Assembly (NCBI GenBank): GCA_018267215.1
Contig: JAFDYX010000026.1
Span: 1-64,000, forward strand
DNA from: Bacteroidota bacterium
GTDB lineage: Bacteria; Bacteroidota; Bacteroidia; Cytophagales; Cyclobacteriaceae
Direction of reading: 5' to 3'
Length of the DNA stretch: 64,000 nucleotides
Both the position numbers and the translations under genes were made by a program. Numbering within the stretch: the first letter of the stretch is position 1; each line of letters starts with the position of its first letter. Shown here piece by piece: positions 35,319-44,500 of the stretch. The notes below the pieces were generated by a model. That model searched no databases. It worked only from the letters and a program-made list of their open reading frames with translations, and was not told the DNA's origin.

Positions 35319-37178
35319 ATGTCAACAATGGAGAATCATTCGCACGAGGATCATGGTCATGAACACCATGGCAATTTTTGGACTACTTATATCTTTAGTG
35401 AAGATCATAAAGTCATAGCCAAACAATTCCTGATCACCGGTATGGCGTGGGCGTTGATTGGTGGTCTTCTTTCTGTACTTTTTAGGTTACAGTTGGGTTT
35501 TCCTGATGCCAATCTGAGTTGGTTAAAACCATTGTTGGGAGGATGGCTTACGGCAGATGGTAAGATTGACCCTGAATTTTATCTGGCGTTAGTTACTATG
35601 CACGGCACAATCATGGTATTTTTTGTATTGACTGCCGGGTTGAGCGGGACTTTTAGCAACTTTTTAATACCCTTGCAAATTGGAGCTAGAGATATGGCTT
35701 CCGGTTTTATGAATATGCTTTCGTATTGGTTTTTCTTCCTTTCGAGTAGTATCATGTTCACGTCACTTTTTCTCTCCACCGGGCCTGCCGGTGGCGGGTG
35801 GACAATTTATCCGCCTTTAAGTGCCCTGCCACAGGCTATCTCAGGTTCCGGACTGGGTATGACGCTTTGGCTTGTGTCTATGGCGTTTTTCATTGTGAGT
35901 TCTTTATTGGGTAGCATCAATTACATCACAACAGTTATTAACCTTCGCACAGTAGGTATGTCGTTTACCAAACTACCACTTACTATATGGGCATTCTTTT
36001 TTACAGCTATCATAGGCGTTTTATCGTTTCCGGTTCTTTTTGCTGCTGTATTGCTATTGATTTTTGACAGAGGGTTTGGTACCAGTTTTTATCTCTCTGA
36101 TATCTATATTGGAGGTGAAGCATTGCCTAATCAGGGTGGGAGCCCTATTCTCTTCCAGCATTTATTTTGGTTTTTAGGACACCCCGAAGTGTACATTGTG
36201 ATATTACCTTCTTTGGGAATTACTTCTGAAATTATCTCTACCAATTCACGTAAACCGATTTTTGGTTACAAAGCAATGGTTGGTTCATTGCTTTTCATTG
36301 CCATTCTTTCTTTTGTGGTGTGGGCACACCACATGTTTGTAACGGGTATGAATCCATTCTTGGGTTCAATCTTTACCCTGTTGACATTGATTATTGCGAT
36401 ACCATCTGCGGTGAAAATATTTAATTACGTAACAACCATGTGGCGAGGCAACATACGCTTTACGCCTGCCATGCTCTTCTCTATTGGTATGGTATCTTAT
36501 TTCCTCACAGGAGGAATTACAGGCTTGTTTGTGGGTAACTCGGCAGTAGATATTCAGCTACATGACACATATTTTATAGTTGCTCACTTTCACTTGGTAA
36601 TGGGAGTTGCTGCCTTCTTTGGTATGTTTGCCGGGGTATATCACTGGTTCCCAAAAATGTTTGGGCGTATGATGAATGAAAAACTCGGGTACATCCACTT
36701 CTGGCTTACATTTATTGGAGGGTATTTGATATTTTTCCCGATGCACTACATAGGCATTGCGGGATTCCCCAGACGTTATTACACATGGACGAATTTTGAA
36801 ACATTTAGTGGGTTCACCGATTTGAATTTGCTGGTTTCTATTGCAGCCATTGTTACATTCTTTACTCAGTTTATATTCGTATTCAATTTTATATACAGCA
36901 TTTTCAGAGGCAAGTTAGCACCTGCCAATCCTTGGGAATCAAATGCTTTGGAGTGGACGACACCACGCTTCCCTGGCCATGGCAATTGGCCTGGCGAAAT
37001 CCCGACAGTCTATCGTTGGCCTTATGATTACAGCAAGCCGGGTGCTAAAGAAGATTTTATTCCGCAACATATTCCGTATTCAGAAACCCCTGAATCGAAT
37101 TTACCCCATGAGAATGAGCTGATTAAGTTGGAGGGGATGGATGCCACCATTCATGTTGAAGAAAAGAAACATCATTAG
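35319..37178 (+). CDS. coxA: Cytochrome c oxidase subunit I
   Basis: A 619-residue heme-copper oxidase catalytic subunit with about twelve core helices. The CuB/Tyr motif is GHPEVYIVILPSLG (with the Glu of type A1 oxidases), the second CuB pair is in WAHHMF, and the heme a/a3 ligands are in HDTYFIVAHFHLVMG. A His-rich N-terminus (MENHSHEDHGHEHHGN) is unusual and could buffer copper. It starts 3 bp after coxB. Confidence 0.97.
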   Translation: MSTMENHSHEDHGHEHHGNFWTTYIFSEDHKVIAKQFLITGMAWALIGGLLSVLFRLQLGFPDANLSWLKPLLGGWLTADGKIDPEFYLALVTMHGTIMVFFVLTAGLSGTFSNFLIPLQIGARDMASGFMNMLSYWFFFLSSSIMFTSLFLSTGPAGGGWTIYPPLSALPQAISGSGLGMTLWLVSMAFFIVSSLLGSINYITTVINLRTVGMSFTKLPLTIWAFFFTAIIGVLSFPVLFAAVLLLIFDRGFGTSFYLSDIYIGGEALPNQGGSPILFQHLFWFLGHPEVYIVILPSLGITSEIISTNSRKPIFGYKAMVGSLLFIAILSFVVWAHHMFVTGMNPFLGSIFTLLTLIIAIPSAVKIFNYVTTMWRGNIRFTPAMLFSIGMVSYFLTGGITGLFVGNSAVDIQLHDTYFIVAHFHLVMGVAAFFGMFAGVYHWFPKMFGRMMNEKLGYIHFWLTFIGGYLIFFPMHYIGIAGFPRRYYTWTNFETFSGFTDLNLLVSIAAIVTFFTQFIFVFNFIYSIFRGKLAPANPWESNALEWTTPRFPGHGNWPGEIPTVYRWPYDYSKPGAKEDFIPQHIPYSETPESNLPHENELIKLEGMDATIHVEEKKHH

Positions 37179-37276
37179 ATAATAGCAAGATATCCATTAA
37201 CAACAAACGGTCGGGTTTCTTGCAGTTTGAACTTGTTACTAGGATTGTTTAAAGATTAGTTAGCGCTTAAAGTGAA

Positions 37277-38164
37277 ATGATCGCAGCCCAATCCATTTTT
37301 GTTAACCTCTTATTCAAGGCAAAGGCATTCGTTGAGCTTTTGAAGTTTAGATTATCTCTGTTGGTAGCATTCTCATGTGCGTTTGGTTATGGCTTAGCTA
37401 CACATGGTCATGTAGGCTGGGGTAAGTTGATTATGCTGACAGTAGGTGGCTTTTTATTATCGGGTGGCTCGGGTTGCATCAATCAGATATTAGAAAAGGA
37501 TTTTGATAAAGTAATGAAGCGAACCATGCACAGGCCCATCCCCACAGGCCGCGTGTCAGTAAGGCAGGCTATCTATTTTGCTGTCGTTTGTATTGTTGCT
37601 AGTTTGCTTATCCTTTCCATTTACACAAATACATTAACAGTGGTGTTGTCGTTAGTATCTATGATACTATATAGTTTTGTGTACACACCTTTAAAAAGAG
37701 TAGGACCCATTGCAGTTTTTGTAGGAGCTATTCCCGGGGCTTTACCTCCTTTGCTCGGATGGATTGCCGCCACCGGCACGATCAGCCACGAAGCCATGAT
37801 TATCTTTGGCATCCAATTTATTTGGCAGTTTCCTCATTTTTGGGCTATTGCCTGGGTAGCTGATGATGATTACAAAAAGGCAGGCTTTAAATTGCTTCCG
37901 TCAGGTGGTGGAAAAGATTTGAATACGGCTATTCAAATTATGATCTACACCATGTTCTTAATCCCGTTGGGCTTACTGCCGACTCGTTTCGGATTGACCG
38001 GATTAAACTCTGCCATTGTAGCTACAGTATGCGGAGTAGCTTTCTTTGCACAGACATTTTCTTTAATGAAAACAGGCAATAGACAATCGGCTATGCGTAT
38101 TATGTTTGGTTCTTTTTTGTATTTGCCAATTGTGCAGATTGCCTATTTGTTAGATAAAGTTTAA
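37277..38164 (+). CDS. ctaB: Protoheme IX farnesyltransferase (heme O synthase)
   Basis: A 295-residue UbiA-family prenyltransferase that adds a farnesyl group to heme B to make heme O, the precursor of heme A needed by the aa3 oxidase. The Asp-rich region NQILEKDFDKVMKRTMHRPI holds the substrate-binding D and MxRTxxRP motif. About eight to nine helices are visible. It sits between coxA and the subunit III genes; no heme A synthase (CtaA) is in the window. Confidence 0.95.
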   Translation: MIAAQSIFVNLLFKAKAFVELLKFRLSLLVAFSCAFGYGLATHGHVGWGKLIMLTVGGFLLSGGSGCINQILEKDFDKVMKRTMHRPIPTGRVSVRQAIYFAVVCIVASLLILSIYTNTLTVVLSLVSMILYSFVYTPLKRVGPIAVFVGAIPGALPPLLGWIAATGTISHEAMIIFGIQFIWQFPHFWAIAWVADDDYKKAGFKLLPSGGGKDLNTAIQIMIYTMFLIPLGLLPTRFGLTGLNSAIVATVCGVAFFAQTFSLMKTGNRQSAMRIMFGSFLYLPIVQIAYLLDKV

Positions 38165-38166
38165 AC

Positions 38167-38754
38167 ATGGAAAACACTGTTGATTTACGTATTGTAGAGG
38201 AGCCGAAAAGATCTCTTTCCATGGATCCCAAAAAATTTGGGATGTGGCTTTTTCTTTCTACGGTGATGATGTTGTTCATGGCAATTACCTCCGCCTACAT
38301 CGTACGCCAGGCTGAAGGCAATTGGGTTTACTTTGAACTGCCTTTTTCTTTTTATGTTACGTCATTTGTGATTGTAGCAAGCAGTGTAACCATGCAGTTG
38401 GCTTACCGTGCTTCAAAAAGAGATAGAGTACAGCAAAGCAAATTGTTTATCACACTCACGTCAGTTTTAGGTGTTGTTTTTTTAGCGGGTCAGTTTATGG
38501 GGTGGCAGCAGTTGGTTGCATCCAATATCTATTTAGTGGGCAACCCCTCGGGCTCATTTCTTTATGTTATTACAGGACTTCATGGACTTCATCTGATCAG
38601 TGCCATCGCTTTTTTATTCATCATACTGGCGGCCGTTTTTAAAGGAAATGTATCTTCTAAAAATATGACCAAGATGGAAATGTGTACCACGTACTGGCAT
38701 TTTTTAGGAGGTCTTTGGCTATATTTATTCATCTTCTTAATATTGTACAGGTAA
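38167..38754 (+). CDS. Cytochrome c oxidase subunit III-type protein (short copy)
   Basis: A 195-residue membrane protein of the heme-copper oxidase subunit III family with about five helices (MWLFLSTVMMLFMAITSAYI and TGLHGLHLISAIAFLFI are typical). It lacks cofactors and normally stabilises the catalytic core. It starts 3 bp after ctaB and is followed by a second, longer subunit III gene, so the oxidase may contain both or use one as an assembly factor. Confidence 0.93.
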   Translation: MENTVDLRIVEEPKRSLSMDPKKFGMWLFLSTVMMLFMAITSAYIVRQAEGNWVYFELPFSFYVTSFVIVASSVTMQLAYRASKRDRVQQSKLFITLTSVLGVVFLAGQFMGWQQLVASNIYLVGNPSGSFLYVITGLHGLHLISAIAFLFIILAAVFKGNVSSKNMTKMEMCTTYWHFLGGLWLYLFIFLILYR

Positions 38755-38764
38755 ACTAATTAAC

Positions 38765-39532
38765 ATGTCACAATCAACAGCAGCAACAATTCCGGGCAGG
38801 ACAGAGTGGGATGGCGGGGTATCACCCATGGGGGTGAGCTACGGCAAACTCATGATGTGGTTTTTTCTTTTGTCGGATGCATTCACCTTTTCCGGACTAC
38901 TGGTGTCTTACGGATTGATCCGTTCTCAGCATCAGGCTTTTACGGGTGATCATGCCAAGTTTGTGTTTTCGCATGAATACTGGCCAGTACCAGAGCGAGT
39001 GTTTGAGGCTGTACCTTTTTTCCACGGTGTAGAATTGCCGCTGGTATTTGTAGGTATTATGACTTTTGTTCTGATCATGTCGAGCGTTACGATGGTGTTG
39101 GCTGTAGAAGCCGGACACCGGATGGACAGGAAAGCAGTTGAGAAGTGGATGTTGTGGACGATTTTGGGTGGTGTAACTTTTTTAAGCTGTCAGGCGTGGG
39201 AGTGGACGCACTTCATTATTGGTACTGATGCCGGAACAACGATAAAAGAATTTGTGAATGGCAGTTGGACTACCCGCGTAATCCATGGAGCCAATATGCA
39301 CGAAAACCAATACGGCCCTCAGGCTTTTGCCGATTTCTTTTTCTTTATCACCGGCTTCCACGGTTTTCACGTATTCAGTGGAGTTATGTTGAATTTCTTG
39401 ATCTACTACCGAACCGTAACAGGTATGTATGACCGCAGAGGAAGCTATGAGATGGTTGAAAAAGTTGGGTTATATTGGCACTTTGTAGATTTAGTTTGGG
39501 TATTTGTATTCACTTTTTATTACCTCGTTTAA
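38765..39532 (+). CDS. coxC: Cytochrome c oxidase subunit III
   Basis: A 255-residue subunit III with five or more helices and family signatures such as MMWFFLLSDAFTFSGLLVSY near the start, ITGFHGFHVFSGV in the middle, and VGLYWHFVDLVWVFVFTFYY at the end. The usual Glu in a helix (WEWTHF) is present. It lies 10 bp after the shorter paralogue. Confidence 0.95.
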   Translation: MSQSTAATIPGRTEWDGGVSPMGVSYGKLMMWFFLLSDAFTFSGLLVSYGLIRSQHQAFTGDHAKFVFSHEYWPVPERVFEAVPFFHGVELPLVFVGIMTFVLIMSSVTMVLAVEAGHRMDRKAVEKWMLWTILGGVTFLSCQAWEWTHFIIGTDAGTTIKEFVNGSWTTRVIHGANMHENQYGPQAFADFFFFITGFHGFHVFSGVMLNFLIYYRTVTGMYDRRGSYEMVEKVGLYWHFVDLVWVFVFTFYYLV

Positions 39533-39549
39533 AAAAAATATAATATAAC

Positions 39550-39885
39550 ATGGCACATCACTCGCACGAGCCGGAGGTTATAGTAGCTCCTCCCAACAAA
39601 GAAAAAATTATGCACCTGTGGAAGGTAGCAGGTATCCTGCTGGTCATCACTATTTTCGAATTTATTGTAGCTTTCACCATGCACCATGGAAGCATGAAAA
39701 CGTTCATTTTTGTGGTGATGACTATCGTAAAGGCGACCTACATCGTTGGTGAGTTTATGCATCTGAGGCATGAAGTAAAAGTGTTGATTTGGGCAATTTT
39801 GTTCCCTGTCATATTTATCAGTTGGATGATAGGTGCGTTGGTATTTGAAGGAATGAAAATGTCTGATATCAATTTCTTGCGTTAA
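39550..39885 (+). CDS. Cytochrome c oxidase subunit IV-family protein
   Basis: A 111-residue small membrane subunit with three helices and a His-rich start (MAHHSHEPEV). It matches bacterial prokaryotic-type cytochrome C oxidase subunit IV proteins and closes the oxidase gene set. A perfect palindrome with T-tract follows 22 bp after the stop, ending the main operon. Confidence 0.9.
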   Translation: MAHHSHEPEVIVAPPNKEKIMHLWKVAGILLVITIFEFIVAFTMHHGSMKTFIFVVMTIVKATYIVGEFMHLRHEVKVLIWAILFPVIFISWMIGALVFEGMKMSDINFLR

Positions 39886-39907
39886 AATTTTGTACAATAG
39901 TAAACAC

Positions 39908-39940
39908 AAAAGCTAAAGTTTAAACTTTAGCTTTTTTTTT
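39908..39940 (+). terminator. Terminator after the act-cox operon
   Basis: The 26-base perfect palindrome at 39908-39933 (AAAGCTAAAGTTT and its complement) has no unpaired loop in sequence and is followed by a run of ten T (39932-39940). It separates the oxidase genes from the SCO-like gene. Confidence 0.9.
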
Positions 39941-39954
39941 GCGATCAGTTCAAT

Positions 39955-40422
39955 ATGAAAAAAAAATATATTTTTCTTTTTTTAGCATTGCTGTTACCAA
40001 TTTTGGTTTTTCTTTTTCTTAAATTTTTCGGCAGAAACGAATTTGATATCCCCATCCAGTTTGTGAATGGCGTTCCGGATTCACTTCAGTGCGAAGCCCT
40101 TCATTCCAAAGGCCAGTATATTTTGCCAGACTCTATTTTTAAAGTAAATACGCTGATGGGCGCCAACCTGATTGTCGGAGGTGATGAGAGTTTTGTGAGC
40201 AGGCTTAAAGAAGATTTTACAGGAAAGGATTGGCAAATCATTTTTACAAAAGACATGACCGATTCGTTGAAGATAAAAAACTGTATTTTATTTCTAAAAA
40301 AACCATGGACGGCTGTTCTGGTTGATAACCAGAAACGAATTAGGGGTTACTATGCGCTTCACCATCGTGATGATATGGATCGTTTGATCGTTGAAATGGC
40401 TATCCTTACCAAAAAATATTGA
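39955..40422 (+). CDS. SCO-like membrane-anchored protein lacking the copper motif
   Basis: A 155-residue protein with an N-terminal membrane anchor (about 5-24) and a soluble periplasmic part. Its beginning (FLFLKFFGRNEFDIPIQF) and end (VDNQKRIRGYYALHHRDDMD) resemble those of Bacteroidota SCO1/SenC copper chaperones, which usually sit at this place in the oxidase cluster. But it is only about 155 residues instead of 200-230 and has no CxxxC or copper-ligand His; the only cysteines are isolated. I infer a degenerate SCO family member, perhaps a structural or assembly protein. It starts just after the operon terminator. Confidence 0.7.
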   Translation: MKKKYIFLFLALLLPILVFLFLKFFGRNEFDIPIQFVNGVPDSLQCEALHSKGQYILPDSIFKVNTLMGANLIVGGDESFVSRLKEDFTGKDWQIIFTKDMTDSLKIKNCILFLKKPWTAVLVDNQKRIRGYYALHHRDDMDRLIVEMAILTKKY

Positions 40423-40423
40423 T

Positions 40424-40939
40424 ATGAATAAGCCTGAGCCATATAAAAAGTTGATTACGCTCTTATCTATTGCTATTCCGATAGCCGTTGCTCTTTTGTT
40501 TAGAGTAAAAATGAAGGGGTATGATTTTTCTTTTTTGCCACCCATCTATGCTTCTATTAATGCGCTGACAGCTGTGCTGCTTGTTATTTCGGTTGTCTCC
40601 ATTCGGCAAGGAAAAAGAAAGAGGCATGAAGTAATCAATATAACTTGCCTGGGTTTATCCGCTTTGTTTTTGTTGATGTATCTGTTGTATCATGCTACAT
40701 CTACCGAAACTCATTACGGTGGGGTAGGTATGATAAAGTATGTTTATTATTTTATTCTGGCGACACACATTATTCTTTCTATAGCAGTGATTCCCCTTAT
40801 TTTATTGACGTTTTCCAGAGCGCTAGCCGGCAATTTTGAAAGACATAAACGTTTGGCTAAATTTACTTTCCCGTTGTGGTTATATGTAGCTGTTACGGGT
40901 GTGTTGGTTTATGTGATGATCAGGCCTTACTACCCATGA
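40424..40939 (+). CDS. DUF420-family membrane protein
   Basis: A 171-residue protein with five predicted helices. DUF420 proteins are found with heme-copper oxidases and SCO genes and are thought to support oxidase assembly (CtaM-like). His residues in helices (YLLYHATSTETHYGG, ILATHIILS, ERHKRLAKFTFPLWLY) match the family. The ATG at 40424, one base after the preceding stop, was chosen over a longer in-frame start that would overlap the upstream gene. Confidence 0.9.
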   Translation: MNKPEPYKKLITLLSIAIPIAVALLFRVKMKGYDFSFLPPIYASINALTAVLLVISVVSIRQGKRKRHEVINITCLGLSALFLLMYLLYHATSTETHYGGVGMIKYVYYFILATHIILSIAVIPLILLTFSRALAGNFERHKRLAKFTFPLWLYVAVTGVLVYVMIRPYYP

Positions 40940-41193
40940 AATTAAAATTTCTTTTTATTCTCGCCTTCTTGATGAGTCATTCGTTATTAGTACCTGCCCA
41001 ATGTGCTATGTGCCGGGCTACATTAGAGAATAACCTCAGCAATGGCAATATCGGTATAGCTGCGGGAATTAATTTTGGTATCCTCTATCTGTTTGTGGCT
41101 CCTTATTTATTTGTAAGCCTATTAGCCTTTTTTTGGTATCGTACCAGTAAACGAAATGCAAACAAATCTGTTCAAAGCTATCGGGCAAGGTAG
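40936..41193 (+). CDS. Small two-helix membrane protein of the oxidase cluster
   Basis: An 85-residue protein with a signal-like N-terminus (MKLKFLFILAFLMSHSLLVPAQ), then a CAMCRATLENN segment whose CxxC could bind metal or form a disulfide, and one more helix (about 46-70). I recognise the layout from oxidase clusters but know no function. Its ATG overlaps the DUF420 stop by 4 bp (ATGA), and its last 38 bases overlap the DUF983 gene, so it is tightly coupled to both. Confidence 0.8.
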   Translation: MKLKFLFILAFLMSHSLLVPAQCAMCRATLENNLSNGNIGIAAGINFGILYLFVAPYLFVSLLAFFWYRTSKRNANKSVQSYRAR

Positions 41194-41521
41194 GTGTCCG
41201 CGTTGCCGTCAAGGCAAGATGTTTAAATACCCAATGTTTTATCTTACCCGCATGGGTGAGATGAATCGTGTTTGCAAAAAGTGCGAAGCTCCTTTTGAGC
41301 CTGAGCCGGGTTTTTATTTTGGTGCTATGTACATCAGCTATGCTTTTACCATAGCCTTGTTTATAGCTGTATCATTGGTGCTATATCATTTTTACGATCC
41401 GCCCGACTGGGTTTATTTTACGGCCATTGTTGCATTATCTATACTCTTCATTCCTGTCAGTTTCCGTTACTCACGTATTTTATTTTTGTACTGTTTTGGT
41501 GGGTTGAGAAATCGCGACTAA
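41156..41521 (+). CDS. DUF983-family zinc-ribbon membrane protein
   Basis: A 121-residue protein with an N-terminal zinc-ribbon-like pair CPRC and CKKC (about 14-17 and 40-43) and two membrane helices in the second half. DUF983 proteins commonly accompany oxidase genes; their role is unknown. It overlaps the preceding small membrane protein gene by 38 bp in a different frame, longer than a coupling overlap usually is. Confidence 0.88.
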   Translation: MQTNLFKAIGQGRCPRCRQGKMFKYPMFYLTRMGEMNRVCKKCEAPFEPEPGFYFGAMYISYAFTIALFIAVSLVLYHFYDPPDWVYFTAIVALSILFIPVSFRYSRILFLYCFGGLRNRD

Positions 41522-41549
41522 AATATTTTTTGTTTACTACCTTTGGTTA

Positions 41550-44500
41550 ATGCTCAAAAATGCTGGCATTCTTTTTACGTCTTTTATATTATTGGCCGGG
41601 GCAATGCTTTCCGACCACTTTGAGCAACGAAGTTTTTCTGTTTCATCACTTAGCCGCCAGGTTGAATCCCGTTTGGCTGCAACAACTAAGCTGCTAAAAC
41701 AAGAGGCATCGCATATTGAAAGCGACCCTGATTTACGCTGGTCGTCATTAAAGTTTCCCTTTTTTCTTTTTGAAAATGATACTATTAAGATGTGGAGCCA
41801 AACAGATGTACCTATCCGGTTGAGCGATGTGCGGGGTAATTTTGAGTGGAAGTTGGCACAAAGCATTACATCTGATTTTTTATTGTTTAAAAAATACATT
41901 ACACCAAACCGCTTTTTGGTGGGAGTGATTGTGTTGAGAAAAGGATATTCACTCGAAAATAGATATCTGGCGGCAGAGTGGAATAGAAATATATTCCCTG
42001 CGGACGGAATTGCCGTTAAGGCAGAGCCGAAAGGAGAAAACCCATCTGTGATGGTGGAAGGTATTCGTTTGCGTTTACAAATTCCTGATGTTATGCATCC
42101 GGAAAATTTATTTTCTGTTTGGTTAGCAGTTGGTTCCATTGTTTTTTTACTGCTGTTTCTCTACAGGTCTGTAAGGTATTTTCATAAAATAGAAAAACAC
42201 ACAGAAGGTTTTTTAATCCTGTCTGGGGTGTTGGTGTTGCTCAGAATTTCTATGGTAACATTTTCTTTTCCATCGAGGTGGATTAAGTCTGATTTTTTCG
42301 ACCCACGCTATTTTGCCTCTTCTTCATTTAATGCATCGGCTGGCGATTTTTTGTTAAACTCGGTGGTAGTGACAGTGGCGTGCGCCTATTTATTTTTTAA
42401 TATAGATCGGATCAAGATACCACTATTCTCTTACCAAACTTCTTGGCGGGAATCTTTGCTGGCAGTAGTTGTAGTGGCAGCAGCTTACTTTGCATTTCTT
42501 TTTCCCAACCTTTTTATAGAAGCCATTTTTCATGATTCTTCACTTTCTTTTGATATTACATCAATAACACCTTTTACGTTACTCCAGCTGGCAGTAGTTG
42601 TTGCCTTTGCGCTTGGATGTTTAAGTTCCTTTTTTGTGGTATCGGTCTGTATTCAATTTGTTAAAAGGCTGGTTGCTCAGAAATATTTTATAATTATTAC
42701 TCTTTCAGGTGCTTTTATTTTTTTATGTTATTTTATTATCTCACAACTTAATTACTGGCCTACTTTTTTGATTGGGTCTGTTTATTTTTTAATCCTACTT
42801 TTTACTTCCGGTATTGAACCGGCTGAAGATGGAGCATACAGTAGTTTTCCTGTACTACTGCTGATTATATTTTTTTACTCCGTTCAGGCTACTTGGGTTA
42901 CGGTTCGGTTTTCTGAGGAAAGAAAATTAAAATTAATGCTTCGGGCGGCAAATAATTTAATATCAAACGATGTGCTGGCTGAATACCTGCTATCCAAACA
43001 GATACCCCAGATAGCTCGTGATTCAACCGGTTATTTTAAAAAGAATAATCCTATCCTGTATTCACAAGAGAGACAGCGCATGACTAAGCTTTTGTCAAAC
43101 GAATATCTGGATCGCTACAAAATTAGTATAGACTTGTTTCAGGCAGACGGGTTGCCGGTAGATGGGCTTAACACAGATGATTTTGCCACGGCCTTAAAAA
43201 AAATTGAAGGGCAATCCAATTCTACAGCATACGCAGGAATTTACCTCATCCGAAGGCGTAATGCAGAGGTGCTCAGACATTACACAGCCGTAGTCCCTGT
43301 TAAAAGAAACAATATTGTACAAGGATATGCCTTGGTTCATTTGTATTTAACAAAAGCTTTCTCTGATCGTGTCTATCCAGAGCTGACACTCGACAGCCGT
43401 TTTGCCCGGTCTATCCGAAACAATGATTATAGCTATGCTTTTTACAATCAAACCGGCTTGCTTGATCAATTTGGTGAAATGAATTTTTTGCGTGATGTTG
43501 ACCCGGATCGTCTTTTTGATGGTGAATTATACAGTAAGGGAAAAGCCGTAGGCGGATATTTATTTGCCGGAGCCGAAGACGAAACAAACCTTGCTGTGGT
43601 GGTGGCGGCCAAGCAGGCACGTTTTTTTCTGGTGGCAGCCAATTTTTCTTTTCTATTTGTTATCGGTGTAGCCTTGTCTTTTACCTTCTTTATCTTTCAT
43701 TTTTTAAAACGCACACTTAGCCGGTCTTCAGTCAATTACTCAACGCGCATTCGCTTTTTTGCTTACCTCTCATTTGGCCTACCGTTACTGGCGGTAAGTA
43801 TTATCAGTTTGCGCATGATTTCTCAATCAAATGAATCTGAACAAGAAAAGGAGATAAATAACAAGGGTATCTATTTTACGGAGCGGTTGTCTTTATTTTT
43901 TGATTCTTCAAGTGACAGTGCCAAACAGATGCAAGAGACGAAATGGAAGGAGCTGGTTTCCCCTGCTGAAATGGATGTTAACCTCTATGATGCAGAGGGG
44001 CACTTAGTAAAAACCAATCAGCCATCCCTTTTTCAAAATCAACTGACTATGCCCTTGATTGACAGGCTGGCATTTGAAACAATAGCCGGGCAGCGGTATA
44101 TGACATTCGAGTTAAAGCATCGTATCGGAACATTAGAATACAACAGCCGTTTCTTTGCCATTCACAATAACCGACATAAACTGGCTGGTATTTTAGAGTT
44201 GCCTTTTTTCGAACCTACAGCCGGAAATTTAAAAGTTAATCTACTGGCTAATATTTTAATTACGTTTACCATTGTTTTCATTTTGTTTTCACTAGCAACT
44301 GAGTCGTCTGTTAGACGGTTGATAGCCCCTTTGCAGTTTATTACTAAAAAATTGAACGAAACCAAGCTGACGGGCAATAAACCGATTGAATGGAAACCCC
44401 ATGATGAAATTGGCCGGCTAATAACAGAGTATAACCGGATGATTGAAAATCTGGCAGCCAGCAGAAACGAACTCGCACGCACCCAAAAGGAGAGCGCCTG

